Positions 1 to 9,126 of a stretch of DNA of 64,000 nt are shown here, piece by piece. Below the pieces are notes generated by a model. The model saw nothing but the letters and a program-made list of their open reading frames with translations. It was not told where the DNA came from and made no database searches. Location of the stretch: contig NC_015572.1 of the NCBI RefSeq assembly GCF_000214665.1, positions 930,001-994,000 of the forward strand. Direction: 5' to 3'. Both the position numbers and the translations under genes were made by a program. Positions within the stretch are counted from its first letter, which is position 1, and every line of letters starts with the position of its first letter. This DNA is from Methylomonas methanica MC09. GTDB taxonomy: Bacteria > Pseudomonadota > Gammaproteobacteria > Methylococcales > Methylomonadaceae.

Positions 1-384
1 CCGAGCTCATTTGCCGAACAGGGTTTGATGGATCACAGCAGCGAGATGGTAAGTGGTGAGTTAAAAGCTAAACGCCTAGGACCATCGAAAGTCGATCCGG
101 TCGTGATCGGTAAAGTTCGGTATGAAGTGATCCATTGGGGGAAGGAGCGCGGCTTAAAGCAAAATGGTGGATATATCGCGGCGTTCGACGCTTCCAGCGG
201 GAAAGAGCTGTGGATTTTGAAAGTCTACGACGTTGCCTATAATCCGAATTTGGAGGGTGACGTTCAGGATGTTTTTATTGTGTCGATGTCAAAAGGGTTC
301 TTTAGTGGCAAGCTCCATATCGAAGATGAGAAGGGCCGTAATTTTATAATCGATCCCGATACGCGCGGTGTAGAGCAAGAATAA
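1..384 (+). CDS. Hypothetical protein, 5' end cut by the window edge
   Basis: The frame is open to the left edge, so the gene probably begins outside the window; the first visible in-frame starts are TTG at 25 and ATG at 28. The residues at the edge (SSFAEQG) look like the end of a signal peptide, suggesting an exported protein. About 119 residues are visible after position 25. The segment YIAAFDASSGKELW resembles one blade of a PQQ-type beta-propeller, but there is only one such element, so no propeller can be claimed. I do not recognise the family. The TPR-methyltransferase gene follows 73 bp downstream on the same strand. Confidence 0.6.
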   Translation, partial: PSSFAEQGLMDHSSEMVSGELKAKRLGPSKVDPVVIGKVRYEVIHWGKERGLKQNGGYIAAFDASSGKELWILKVYDVAYNPNLEGDVQDVFIVSMSKGFFSGKLHIEDEKGRNFIIDPDTRGVEQE

Positions 385-457
385 ATTTTGCCTCTTATTT
401 CGGTAAAGTGCTGTGGCGAATAGAGGAAATTATCTTCTTACCGGTATGGGTTAAACA

Positions 458-1807
458 ATGGGCCAGCTAGATAGAAATTTGGATAATAGCCAATCAGTTA
501 ACCAGCAAATGAGTCTGGACGAAGCCTTCCAGTTTGCCGTGCATTTGCATCAGGCCAATCAACTGGAAAGTGCGGAAAAAATTTACCAACAATTGTTGGC
601 GCTTTCGCCTAACGATGCGGATTTATTGCATTTCTTCGGCATGCTGAGAAATCAATTGGGGTTCGCCGAGGAAGGGGTTGAGTACATTAAGAAAGCCTTG
701 CAGGTGGCGCCCAACTACATCGATGCCGAAAACAGTTTAGGTAACATTTATTTACAGATTGGACAGCCTGAGCTGGCCGAGCAATGTTTTCGCCGCACGA
801 TAGAGCTAAATCCGCGGTTTGCGTCTGCTTACGCCAACCTCGGCATAGCGCTGAAGGAACTGGGGCGGGCCATAGAAGCGGAAGACTTTTTACTTCAGGC
901 CATTCGTTATGAACCTGATGTCGCGCATCATTACCAAAATTTAGGCAATGTCTATCGTAATTTGGGCCGATACGACGATGCTGTCGCTCTATATGAAAAA
1001 GCCATACAGATGCATCCGGCGGATGCCATGGCCTATCAGCGACTGACCCGCACCTTTTATCTGATGGGTAAGTTGGATTGTTGTGTCGAAGTTTTGAAAC
1101 AATGGTTGGATTTAGACCCGGATAACCCCACGGCTCTGCATCTGTTAGCGGCATATACCCGAGATAAAACGCCGACACGCGCCAGCGACGACTATGTGCG
1201 GGAAACATTCGACCGCTTTGCCGCCAGCTTCGATAATATTTTGAAAACCCTGGACTACCAAGCGCCAGCTTTGGTGCATGGTGCCTTGCTGCGGGTCGGC
1301 CCGGTGGCGGAGAGCTGCGTCTTGTTGGACGCCGGGTGCGGCACTGGTTTGTGCGGGGCGCTGGTAAGGCCGTTGGTGAAGCGGCTGGTCGGTGTTGACT
1401 TGTCCGCCAAGATGCTGGCGAAAGCGGAAATCAGAAATGTCTATGATGCCTTGCATGAAGCCGAATTAACCGCATATTTTTTACAAACTTCAGCGTCGTT
1501 CGATGTGATTACCTGTGTGGACACCTTTTGCTATTTCGGCGATTTATTCGAAGCCGTGACAGCTTCGGTGTCGGCATTAAAACCCGGCGGATGGTTTATT
1601 TTTACGGTGGAAAAATTGGAACAGGATGGGACGGAGAGGGATTTTCACCTGAATGTGCAAGGCCGTTACGCACATGCCGAAGCCTATGTCCGGCGTACTC
1701 TGCAAAACGCGGGTTACCATATTCATACTATCGATACGGCCGTATTGCGGAACGAATTTATCGAGCAAGTCTATGGTTTGGTTATTACGGCTCAACTGCC
1801 GGCCTAA
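458..1807 (+). CDS. TPR-repeat protein with C-terminal SAM-dependent methyltransferase domain
   Basis: 449 residues. Residues about 20-245 are a run of tetratricopeptide repeats with the usual alternation of small and aromatic residues (for example NLGNVYRNLGRYDDAVALYEKAI, only partly quoted here as NLGRYDDAVALYEKAI). Residues about 250-449 are a class I methyltransferase: motif I LLDAGCGTGLCG near residue 289, an acidic strand end VGVDLSAKML, and a later LKPGGWFIFTVE typical of Methyltransf_11/12 domains. The acceptor is unknown. Such TPR-methyltransferases often sit near polysaccharide or surface genes, and PEP-CTERM genes follow here, but a functional link is only inferred. A hairpin at 1853-1874 may end the transcript. 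Confidence 0.85.
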   Translation: MGQLDRNLDNSQSVNQQMSLDEAFQFAVHLHQANQLESAEKIYQQLLALSPNDADLLHFFGMLRNQLGFAEEGVEYIKKALQVAPNYIDAENSLGNIYLQIGQPELAEQCFRRTIELNPRFASAYANLGIALKELGRAIEAEDFLLQAIRYEPDVAHHYQNLGNVYRNLGRYDDAVALYEKAIQMHPADAMAYQRLTRTFYLMGKLDCCVEVLKQWLDLDPDNPTALHLLAAYTRDKTPTRASDDYVRETFDRFAASFDNILKTLDYQAPALVHGALLRVGPVAESCVLLDAGCGTGLCGALVRPLVKRLVGVDLSAKMLAKAEIRNVYDALHEAELTAYFLQTSASFDVITCVDTFCYFGDLFEAVTASVSALKPGGWFIFTVEKLEQDGTERDFHLNVQGRYAHAEAYVRRTLQNAGYHIHTIDTAVLRNEFIEQVYGLVITAQLPA

Positions 1808-1852
1808 TGGTCTCTGGTACAAGTTGCTGTTCGTTTGCTTTAAAATTTCTCC

Positions 1853-1874
1853 AGCTGAAGTAGTTACTTCAGCT
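1853..1874 (+). terminator. Stem-loop, possible terminator
   Basis: AGCTGAAGT and ACTTCAGCT form a perfect 9-bp stem around a 4-base loop, 45 bp after the methyltransferase stop. Only a short T-rich stretch follows, so termination strength is uncertain. Confidence 0.45.
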
Positions 1875-2091
1875 TCTTGCGTGCAATCTCCAAAAGTTGA
1901 CTAATTAGTTACACTCTTCCTCGGTTCGTTCCTTTCGCAGCGAACTTATCTATCTGTTAAAAGCCAACTGTGACTCTGCCAAATCGCAACGTCGCCGTTG
2001 GCAGTCGAGCTGACAAAAATGACATTGAGGTGTTGTTATAAAACATTGCGTTATCGTGTAAGTACTTATATTTTATAAAAAATAAATATTA

Positions 2092-2107
2092 TGGCTTGCT
2101 TACTGCA
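2092..2107 (+). promoter_or_regulatory. Sigma-54 (RpoN)-like promoter
   Basis: The sequence TGGCTTGCTTACTGCA matches the RpoN pattern with GG and GC exactly 10 bases apart (-24 TGGC, -12 CTGCA). It lies about 70 bp upstream of the TTG start of the PEP-CTERM gene at 2176. PEP-CTERM genes of other proteobacteria are known to be controlled by RpoN with the PrsK/PrsR system. Assignment here rests only on the motif and context. Confidence 0.5.
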
Positions 2108-2175
2108 TTTATTGTCGAGTGCTCGGCACGTTTCAGATGCCGGAAATTTTTGACTATTAAACACGGAGTAAAACA

Positions 2176-2835
2176 TTGAACTGGTTGAAACGGAATCTCT
2201 TGTATTTTGTGCCATTGTTGGCGTTGGCCGCTGTTGCGAGTGATGTGCAATCGGCAGTTTTGATTGATGATTTTTCAACCGCTCAATCGGTTATGAACGG
2301 TTCTAGCGGGCCGGTGAATGTCACCGGCAGTCAGTTGAGCAATTTGACGCGCATCATTACAGCCACGGCTTCTCCGAATGACGCGGAAACGACGGTGGAA
2401 ATCAATCATGGCTTTCTAAATATTTACAATGACTTCGGCTCTACCGGAACTGCCAGTATTTTTTACAGTTTCGATGCGGCTAATTTAGCGTCTATTGCTG
2501 ATGGGTTGCTATTTAATATACGCCTTATCGATTTGAGTGCGGAAATCGAATTAATTGCCAATGGAACATCAAGATTCGACTTTGCCAATATCGGCGTCCA
2601 AAGTCTATATGAAATCGAGTTCGCCCAATTCTCGGATTCCTCCGTATTTAGCCATCTGGTTAGCCTGAGACTTAACTTTCGCGGTGCTGAAGATTGGGAT
2701 GGTCAATTTGGTCCTCTGACGGCGGATAGCAGCAATGTGCCCGAGCCTTCAACGCTATTCCTGCTGACCTTCGGTTTGGGAATCTTGGGTTATTCAAGGG
2801 CTTACCGTATTGCAAAGAACGTTAGCGTTAGCTGA
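2176..2835 (+). CDS. PEP-CTERM sorting-signal surface protein
   Basis: 219 residues, starting at TTG 2176 because GGAG sits 7 bases upstream and no better start exists. It has an N-terminal signal peptide (hydrophobic LLYFVPLLALAAVASDVQSA) and, at the C terminus, the classical tripartite exosortase signal: VPEPS, a hydrophobic helix (LFLLTFGLGILGY) and a basic tail. The middle is an unrecognised beta-rich domain. The protein is expected to be exported and processed by an exosortase, which is not in the window. It is paralogous to the next gene: both share an early DDFS motif and the pattern (L/I)RLNF(R/S)G...WDGQF near the end. Probably transcribed from the sigma-54-like site at 2092. Confidence 0.8.
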   Translation: MNWLKRNLLYFVPLLALAAVASDVQSAVLIDDFSTAQSVMNGSSGPVNVTGSQLSNLTRIITATASPNDAETTVEINHGFLNIYNDFGSTGTASIFYSFDAANLASIADGLLFNIRLIDLSAEIELIANGTSRFDFANIGVQSLYEIEFAQFSDSSVFSHLVSLRLNFRGAEDWDGQFGPLTADSSNVPEPSTLFLLTFGLGILGYSRAYRIAKNVSVS

Positions 2836-2867
2836 ATAGCGATATAAACCACTTTAAAGGACGAAAA

Positions 2868-3563
2868 ATGCATAATCGAATACTGCAAAATTTAGTGATA
2901 TCCCTGGTATTGATATTTGGTCTTGCCGGGCAAGTGGTCGTTGCCGGCGTGTTGACCTTGGATGATTTTTCACAATATCAACGTCTCAGTGACGAAGGGG
3001 GGCTGCCGGGCTCAAGCAACGACATTATTAACGGGATTGCCGGTAGCGATTTATTAAACGTGTCTCGTACTTTTATTGGTGAAGCGACGGCAAGTGTTTC
3101 CGGATCAAAAATCACTATCAAGTCGCAAAACGGCTTATTGAAAATAGCCAATGGCCCTGCGTCGGCCGGACAGGCCTCTATCTTGTGGAATTTTGATCCC
3201 GTTGATTTAACAAAGTTTGGAACCGGGTTGCGCTTGGAAGTGGTAGCAATCGATTTGAATGTGAGTGCTGAAATTATTGTTAACGGCATTGCCAATTCTG
3301 GCACCAAAACCTTTGCCGCCGCAGACGATTTTCTGGTTGATTTTAATGATTTTTCCAATAACACCGTGTTTTCAAGCGTTAATAGTATACGCCTGAATTT
3401 TAGCGGTCCATTGGCATGGGATGGTCAATTTAAATTTTCATTGGATGGAATGCCGCGCGCAACTGTTACCTCTGTGCCGGTGCCATCGGCTTATTTTATG
3501 ATGGGCTCAGGTTTGCTGGGTTTAATCGGTATTTCCAGGAGAAGAGCGGTTATAAATCGTTAA
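2868..3563 (+). CDS. PEP-CTERM-like surface protein, paralogue of the preceding gene
   Basis: 231 residues, 32 bp downstream of its paralogue and preceded by AAGGACG, so likely the second gene of one operon. Signal peptide at residues 1-26 (ending VVVAG). The C-terminal sorting signal is a variant: VPVPSA instead of VPEPS, followed by a hydrophobic helix (YFMMGSGLLGLIGI) and SRRRAVINR. The central domain aligns by eye with that of the upstream gene (DDFSQYQ, IRLNFSG, WDGQF). The different motif suggests either tolerance of one exosortase or use of a second exosortase type (VPLPA class). Function of the domain is unknown. A strong terminator follows at 3652. Confidence 0.78.
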   Translation: MHNRILQNLVISLVLIFGLAGQVVVAGVLTLDDFSQYQRLSDEGGLPGSSNDIINGIAGSDLLNVSRTFIGEATASVSGSKITIKSQNGLLKIANGPASAGQASILWNFDPVDLTKFGTGLRLEVVAIDLNVSAEIIVNGIANSGTKTFAAADDFLVDFNDFSNNTVFSSVNSIRLNFSGPLAWDGQFKFSLDGMPRATVTSVPVPSAYFMMGSGLLGLIGISRRRAVINR

Positions 3564-3651
3564 GCTTGACTCAATTGATGCGGTTCGGAACGGGTTAGCC
3601 TACGCATTTTGTTTAGATAAGCGCAGCCCGCCGCGCCGTTGACTATTTTGG

Positions 3652-3681
3652 GAGGCTTTCATTCTGAAAGCCTCTTTTTTT
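3652..3681 (+). terminator. Rho-independent terminator
   Basis: GAGGCTTTC and GAAAGCCTC form a perfect 9-bp stem with a 5-base loop, followed by a run of seven T. It ends the PEP-CTERM gene pair and lies just before the convergent purM. Confidence 0.85.
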
Positions 3682-3697
3682 AGCGCGCCCGCTTCGT

Positions 3698-4741
3698 TCA
3701 GCTGTAAAAAACGCGCTGAGAGCCATTAGCGGACACTATTTCGCCCAGGCTGAAGGCCGTTTCGCCTTGTTGATTCAAACAGGCCAAGGTGGCGGCTTCT
3801 TCGCTTTCATCAACGCAAACAATCATGCCTACGCCGCAATTAAACGTAATCAGCATGTCGGCTAAAGTCACATTGCCTTGCTGTTGCAGCCAGACAAAAA
3901 TATCCGGCAGTTGCCAGCTTGCCAGTTTGATTTCGGCGCTCAGATTGTCCGGTAAAACGCGGGGCAGGTTTTCAGTGATACCGCCACCGGTAATATGGGC
4001 CATGGCATGTACATCGACGTTTTTGAGTAATTCCAATAACGGTTTTACGTAAATCCGGGTGGGTGTCAGCAGGGTTTCACCCAAGGGTTTGCTGTTGACG
4101 GAATCGGTCAAGGCCAGCCCGCTGCGTTCGATGATTTTACGAATCAAGGAATAGCCGTTGGAATGCGGGCCGGATGAGGCTATGCCTATCAATTTATCGC
4201 CGGCTTTGACTTTGCTACCGTCGATGATGCGGTCTTTTTCCACGATGCCAACGCAAAAGCCGGCCAAGTCATAATCGCCGTCGCTATACATGCCCGGCAT
4301 TTCCGCGGTTTCGCCGCCCACCAGCGCCGCGCCGGCTTGCTCGCAACCATTACCTATGCCTTCAATCACTGCAGCCGCAGTATCGACGTCCAGTTTGCCG
4401 GTGGCGAAATAGTCTAGAAAAAACAGGGGTTGAGCGCCTTGTACCACGATATCGTTGACGCACATGGCAACCAAGTCTATGCCCACCGTATTGTGCTGGT
4501 TCATATCCAGTGCCAATTTCAATTTGGTGCCCACGCCATCGGTGCCTGAAACCAATACCGGATTTTTGTAACGATCCAGCGGGAGTTCGAATAGCGAACC
4601 GAAGCCGCCGAGTCCGGCCATCACGCCGGCATTGCGGGTTTTGGCCGCGATAGGTTTGATGCGGTCGACTAAAGCATTGCCGGCTTCAATGTCGACGCCC
4701 GCGCTCTTATAATTTAGGCTATCGTGCTGTTCTGCGCTCAA
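3698..4741 (-). CDS. purM: Phosphoribosylformylglycinamidine cyclo-ligase (AIR synthetase)
   Basis: 347 residues, full length for PurM. The enzyme closes the imidazole ring, converting FGAM to AIR with ATP in de novo purine synthesis. Signature segments are [19 protein letters not shown], the [13 protein letters not shown] glycine-rich motif, [21 protein letters not shown] and [11 protein letters not shown]. The start is TTG at 4741, with AGAGG 6 bases upstream; no ATG occurs until residue 41. It is divergent from a DUF2066 gene, an arrangement common in Gammaproteobacteria. There is no purN next to it. Confidence 0.95.
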   Translation of the reverse strand: MSAEQHDSLNYKSAGVDIEAGNALVDRIKPIAAKTRNAGVMAGLGGFGSLFELPLDRYKNPVLVSGTDGVGTKLKLALDMNQHNTVGIDLVAMCVNDIVVQGAQPLFFLDYFATGKLDVDTAAAVIEGIGNGCEQAGAALVGGETAEMPGMYSDGDYDLAGFCVGIVEKDRIIDGSKVKAGDKLIGIASSGPHSNGYSLIRKIIERSGLALTDSVNSKPLGETLLTPTRIYVKPLLELLKNVDVHAMAHITGGGITENLPRVLPDNLSAEIKLASWQLPDIFVWLQQQGNVTLADMLITFNCGVGMIVCVDESEEAATLACLNQQGETAFSLGEIVSANGSQRVFYS

Positions 4742-4828
4742 TGGGGGCCTCTTACTAAAGTTAAGATTGAATCAACCGATATTGTACTATAGTTCCCATT
4801 CATACACCGTCAGGGTAGGCTGTAAGCG

Positions 4829-5641
4829 ATGATTTTTACTAAAGGAAAACAAGTGTGTTTGCTGGTATTTTTATTGGCCTACCTTACCGCGATGCCTGCG
4901 GAGGCTGTGGAAGTCAAAGGCTTGTATGAAATTGAATTGATAGCTAACAGCCAGTCCGCCGCCGACCGGGAGCAGGCAATCAAACAGGCTTTATATGCTG
5001 TATTGAGCCGGGTGTTGGTGGCCGATGATATTTCCCAAATTCCGGCGGTGCAGCAGGTTTTAAATGGCGCTCAACATTACGTTAAACAATTTCAATATTC
5101 TTTGATTTCCGCCGATGAGTATTCCGCCAGCGACGCCCGCTTAATGCGGGTGGAGTTTGATGAAGACCAGTTATTGGAAGTGATGCGCAAAAGCCAGGTG
5201 GGGATTTGGAGCGAAATCAGGCCGGAAACCTTGGTGTGGCTGGTCGTAGACGAAGACGGCAAACGGCAGTTTTATAATCCCGAGTCCATGCCGGATTTTG
5301 AAAGCGCGCTGGCGTTGGCTTCCAAAATTAAAGGTGTGCCTGTCATCTTTCCGATGCTCGATTTGGAGGAGCAGCAGCGTATCTCGGTCAGCGAAGTGTT
5401 GGGAGCGGATTCCAGGAACCTGCTTGCGGTGTCGGCACGTTACGAAGTACCTGCAGTCATGGCGGGCAGGGTCACCAAAAAAGGCCAATGTTGGCAGGGG
5501 GACTGGGCGTTTTATTTCGATAATAAAATCAAGCAGTGGCGTAGCGATTGCTTGCCTCTAAAAGCAGCTATGCAAGCGGGGATGGGCGGGGCTTACGGTG
5601 TGTTGGCCAATTATTACGGAGTTAAACCGAAACAAGATTAG
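4829..5641 (+). CDS. DUF2066 domain-containing exported protein
   Basis: 270 residues with an N-terminal signal peptide (VCLLVFLLAYLTAMPAEA). The mature part has the DUF2066 features: VKGLYEIELIANSQSAADR near the N terminus, a run of short beta-alpha units and a conserved WLVVDEDGKR. The family is of unknown function and is regularly found divergent from purM, as here. Probably periplasmic. Confidence 0.8.
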   Translation: MIFTKGKQVCLLVFLLAYLTAMPAEAVEVKGLYEIELIANSQSAADREQAIKQALYAVLSRVLVADDISQIPAVQQVLNGAQHYVKQFQYSLISADEYSASDARLMRVEFDEDQLLEVMRKSQVGIWSEIRPETLVWLVVDEDGKRQFYNPESMPDFESALALASKIKGVPVIFPMLDLEEQQRISVSEVLGADSRNLLAVSARYEVPAVMAGRVTKKGQCWQGDWAFYFDNKIKQWRSDCLPLKAAMQAGMGGAYGVLANYYGVKPKQD

Positions 5642-5689
5642 GGAATAGCAGCCTGTCGGCAAGCTAATTGAGGCGCGGCAATGCGGGAC

Positions 5690-5720
5690 GAAAGGTCGAC
5701 ATAATTGCTGTCGACCTTTC
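5690..5720. terminator. Perfect inverted repeat between convergent genes
   Basis: GAAAGGTCGAC and GTCGACCTTTC form an 11-bp perfect stem around a 9-base loop between the DUF2066 gene and leuB, which converge here. It lacks a long T-run, so a bidirectional terminator is inferred from position. Confidence 0.6.
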
Positions 5721-5731
5721 CAGGCAAGTCT

Positions 5732-6838
5732 TTAAACCTTCGGCATTTGACGCAGTTTTTCGACGACTTTATCGCCGAATTCCACTGTGCTGATCATGGT
5801 TACGCCGCTGCCGGGTTTAGATAAATCGGCTGTCGAGTAACCGTCCGCAAAAACGCCTTGCATGGCCGCCCAAACATTTTTGGCTTCCGCCGCCATGTCG
5901 AAGCTGTTCTCCAGCATCATCGCCACCGAACCTATCATCGAATAAGGATTTGCGATGTTTTTGCCGGCGATATCCGGTGCTGAACCGTGCGAGGGTTCGT
6001 AATAGGCTTTTTCGGGGCCGATGCAGGCGGATGGCATTAGACCCAAGGAACCCAGCACGCCACCGCCCTGGTCGCTGAGAATGTCGCCGAACATGTTTTC
6101 CATTACCATGACGTCGAACTGGGTCGGTTTCAGGCACAGTGCGGTGGCTGCCGCGTCGACCAAATAATTGACGACTTCAACGTCCGGATAATCCTTGGCG
6201 ACTTCTTCCATCACTTCGTTCCACAACACGCTGGACATCAACACGTTACTTTTATGGATATTGTGCAATAACTTGCGGCGCTTGCTGGCCAGTTTGAACG
6301 CCTCGTGCATGATGCGGCGGATTTGTTCTTCGTCGTATTCCAAGGTTTCACGCACATAACGCAAACCTTTGTCGTTGACGCCGCGCTCCTTGTTGCCGAA
6401 ATACAGGCCGCCGACCAGTTCGCGCACCATGATCAGATCGATGCCTTCGCCAATGATTTCCGGTTTTAAAGGCGAGAAATGCGCCAGGGATTTGGGTAAG
6501 GAAACCGGGCGGAAATTGGCATAGGTGTTGTAACGACGGCGCATGGGCAGCAGCGCACCGCGCTCGGGTTGCTTGTCGACCGGAATCTTTTTCGATTCTT
6601 CGTGGCTTAAACCAATTGGGCCTTTCAAAATCGCATCAGCCTGATCGCAAATATCGATGGTGGCTTGCGGAAACGCATCGCCGGTTTCGAAGTAGGCGCA
6701 AGCGCCGAACAAGGCCGGCATTAATTCGAATGTCACATCGTTGCGTTCTTCGATAACTTTCAGAACCTTGAGCGCTTCTTGAGTAATTTCTGGGCCGATA
6801 CCGTCGCCGGCTAATACTGCGATTTTATAATGCTTCAT
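5732..6838 (-). CDS. leuB: 3-isopropylmalate dehydrogenase
   Basis: 368 residues of the isocitrate/isopropylmalate dehydrogenase family. It carries out NAD-dependent oxidative decarboxylation of 3-isopropylmalate for leucine, and homologues can also oxidise 3-methylmalate in the citramalate route to isoleucine. Motifs: GDGIGPEI at the N terminus, the substrate loop [12 protein letters not shown] with the Leu pair typical of isopropylmalate enzymes, [14 protein letters not shown] for metal binding and [14 protein letters not shown] for the NAD-binding loop. It stands alone without leuCD and is divergent (198 bp) from a citramalate synthase, which suggests that the pair serves isoleucine as well as leucine synthesis. 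Confidence 0.9.
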   Translation of the reverse strand: MKHYKIAVLAGDGIGPEITQEALKVLKVIEERNDVTFELMPALFGACAYFETGDAFPQATIDICDQADAILKGPIGLSHEESKKIPVDKQPERGALLPMRRRYNTYANFRPVSLPKSLAHFSPLKPEIIGEGIDLIMVRELVGGLYFGNKERGVNDKGLRYVRETLEYDEEQIRRIMHEAFKLASKRRKLLHNIHKSNVLMSSVLWNEVMEEVAKDYPDVEVVNYLVDAAATALCLKPTQFDVMVMENMFGDILSDQGGGVLGSLGLMPSACIGPEKAYYEPSHGSAPDIAGKNIANPYSMIGSVAMMLENSFDMAAEAKNVWAAMQGVFADGYSTADLSKPGSGVTMISTVEFGDKVVEKLRQMPKV

Positions 6839-7036
6839 TTTTTCTACTGATTTCTAAGTGAATTGAACATATTTAAACTGGCTTATTTTACGTTACTTTA
6901 GCTAAATGGTGCTGCCTGAAAATAAACCGCAGTTTCTAAAAGAAGCCGCCTGCTGTTAGACCATCGATGCCCTTACGTTGCCAAGCGCCTGTCATTTAAG
7001 CGAAAATGCCCTGCTTAGCTTAACGATTGGTTAATC

Positions 7037-8611
7037 ATGAATACTCGACATTTACCCGCCGCCACGGTTAGCAGAAAGATTGAACTGATGGACACTACCC
7101 TGCGAGATGGCGAACAGACGCAAGGTGTGGCTTTTACACCGATGGAGAAGGTCAGCATCGCCAAGGCGTTGTTGCAGTTTTTACGCGTCGACCGCATCGA
7201 AGTGGCCTCGGCCCGGGTTTCGGAAGGGGAAAAAGAAGCCGTCACCCAGATCAATCAATGGGCTGCCGCAGAGGGCTTTGCCGAGCGCGTTGAAGTATTG
7301 GGTTTTGTAGACCATACCCGCAGTGTAGATTGGATTCGTTCAACCGGCGGAAAAGTGATCAACCTTTTGGCCAAGGGTAGCGAGAAACATTGCCGGGAAC
7401 AACTCGGCAAAACTCTGGATCAACATTGCGCCGATGTGCTGCAAACTATCGGTTATGCCCACGAGCAGGGGCTAAAAATCAATCTGTACCTGGAAGATTG
7501 GTCGAACGGCTATAAGGATAGCCCTGATTACGTGTACGGCTTTATGGACAGACTGCAACATAGTCAGGTAAGTCATTTCATGCTGCCGGATACGCTAGGC
7601 GTAATGGCGCCTGACGAAGTGTTCACCAGTCTCGGCGACATGTGTCGGCGTTACCCGGCCCTGCATTTCGATTTTCATCCGCATAACGACTACGGACTGG
7701 CCACCGCCAACGTCATGGCGGCGGTGCGCGCCGGCGTTAGCGCTGTGCATTGCACCATCAACTGTCTCGGAGAGCGGGCCGGCAATGCCTCTCTGGCGGA
7801 AGTGGCGGTGGTGTTGCGGGATAAAATGGCGATTGAATTAGCCATAGACGAAAGCCATTTGGTGCGTATTAGCGACATGGTGGAAAATTTCTCCGGCAAA
7901 CGTATCGCCGCTAATGCGCCAATTGTCGGTGCCGATGTGTTTACCCAGACCGCCGGGATTCACGCCGATGGCGATCAAAAAGGGGGGCTATACAAAACCA
8001 GGCTGGGGCCGGAACGTTTTGCGCGCACCCGCAGCTATGCCCTGGGCAAGATGAGCGGCAAGGCTTCCTTGAAAAAAAACCTGGAGCAACTGGAGTTGGA
8101 TCTTTCCGAAGAAGATCAAAAGAAAGTGCTGGCGCGCATCGTCAGTATCGGCGACTCCAAACAAACCATTACCACCGACGATCTGCCGTTTATTATTGCC
8201 GATGTGTTGGAAAGCAAGAGTTATCAGCATATCAAGTTGTTGGCGTATTCGATCAGCAGCGGCATGGATCTGCAGTCCACCATTAGTCTGCGCGTTGATG
8301 TTAAGGGCGATAAACATCAGTCTACCGGAGCCGGCAGTGGCGGATTTGATGCATTTATCGACGCTATCGGCAAAGTGCTTGCCAACTACGATTACACGTT
8401 ACCCGCTCTGGCCGATTACGAAATACGCATTCCCAAAGGCGGTCATACCAGCGCGTTGACCGAATGCGTGATTACCTGGGATTGCGGGAATGAATTGCGC
8501 AAAACGCGCGGCGTGCACGTCAACCAAGTCTTTGCCGGCATATTGGCCGCGATCAAACTGATTAACATTCAGTTGCATGAAATGGAGTCTGCCGGGCAAA
8601 CAACCGGCTAG
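7037..8611 (+). CDS. cimA: (R)-citramalate synthase, Leptospira type
   Basis: 524 residues: DRE-TIM metallolyase catalytic domain ([13 protein letters not shown] at residues 18-30, metal-binding [19 protein letters not shown]) plus a C-terminal LeuA dimer/regulatory domain. It condenses pyruvate and acetyl-CoA to citramalate, the first step of threonine-independent isoleucine synthesis. From memory, segments such as LEDWSNG..SPDYV and GKRI.AN.PIVG.DVFTQTAG resemble the biochemically characterised CimA of Leptospira rather than typical LeuA. A separate canonical leuA at 34658 supports this division. The ribosome-binding site is weak. It overlaps the convergent next gene by 4 bp. Confidence 0.82.
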   Translation: MNTRHLPAATVSRKIELMDTTLRDGEQTQGVAFTPMEKVSIAKALLQFLRVDRIEVASARVSEGEKEAVTQINQWAAAEGFAERVEVLGFVDHTRSVDWIRSTGGKVINLLAKGSEKHCREQLGKTLDQHCADVLQTIGYAHEQGLKINLYLEDWSNGYKDSPDYVYGFMDRLQHSQVSHFMLPDTLGVMAPDEVFTSLGDMCRRYPALHFDFHPHNDYGLATANVMAAVRAGVSAVHCTINCLGERAGNASLAEVAVVLRDKMAIELAIDESHLVRISDMVENFSGKRIAANAPIVGADVFTQTAGIHADGDQKGGLYKTRLGPERFARTRSYALGKMSGKASLKKNLEQLELDLSEEDQKKVLARIVSIGDSKQTITTDDLPFIIADVLESKSYQHIKLLAYSISSGMDLQSTISLRVDVKGDKHQSTGAGSGGFDAFIDAIGKVLANYDYTLPALADYEIRIPKGGHTSALTECVITWDCGNELRKTRGVHVNQVFAGILAAIKLINIQLHEMESAGQTTG

Positions 8612-9054
8612 CGCTTTTTGAAGGAAGCAATGACGCCGCCGAGTTGAGTCATGTTTGCCCCGCTTACAGAAAGGTCGTGGCGGCAGTGGGTGATGGCCAT
8701 GTCGCCAGGGCCCAGTTTGGACTCCCATAAATCCACCACCGGCGGTACATCCATCGGCCATGGACCACGGTAGCGACGCGTCACATGGCGGACATAGCTG
8801 GGGTCGACCCCCAGAAAATCGATATCCGCGCCGTAGCTGCCCGCCGGTACTTCGTAGTATCCGCGCAATTCCATAAAACGGCGCATCTCCGCGACGGAGC
8901 CTGGTTCGTAGTGCTCCGTTTCATCCACGGCGTATGCGACGCAGTTGTAATCCTCGCCCACTTCCAGGGTAACACGCACATGTTCTACAGTGATGTTGGG
9001 GAAGCTTTGTTGGAGTTCGGTGGTTTCCATCTGATCGAGGTTTCTGGGCGGCAT
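8608..9054 (-). CDS. Hypothetical protein with an NCVAYA motif
   Basis: 148 residues when started at ATG 9054, which has AGGAGC 6 bases upstream; an ATG 8 codons earlier lacks such a site. The sequence YNCVAYAVDETEHYEPG with a Cys and later HC suggests a small papain-fold-like or DUF7689-type domain, but the family assignment is tentative. No signal peptide. Its stop overlaps the end of cimA on the opposite strand. The IS630 element lies 72 bp upstream of the start and may affect its promoter. Confidence 0.6.
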   Translation of the reverse strand: MPPRNLDQMETTELQQSFPNITVEHVRVTLEVGEDYNCVAYAVDETEHYEPGSVAEMRRFMELRGYYEVPAGSYGADIDFLGVDPSYVRHVTRRYRGPWPMDVPPVVDLWESKLGPGDMAITHCRHDLSVSGANMTQLGGVIASFKKR

Positions 9055-9126
9055 CGGCTTGCTCCTGTTAAATGTCAATTAATCTAACGCCATATTTTTT
9101 CGAAATGCAATCCATTTTATGGTCTA

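Larger units (their letters stand above)
1808..2175. other. Intergenic region upstream of the tandem PEP-CTERM genes
   Basis: 368 bp without a convincing gene. It holds a 9-bp stem-loop just after the methyltransferase gene (1853-1874), further short inverted repeats (GTTCG/CGAAC near 1925-1947 and GCCAAC/GTTGGC between about 1960 and 2005) and a GG-N10-GC sigma-54-like promoter at 2092-2107. The stretch from 2060 to 2095 is very AT-rich, as expected just upstream of a promoter. Confidence 0.5.
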
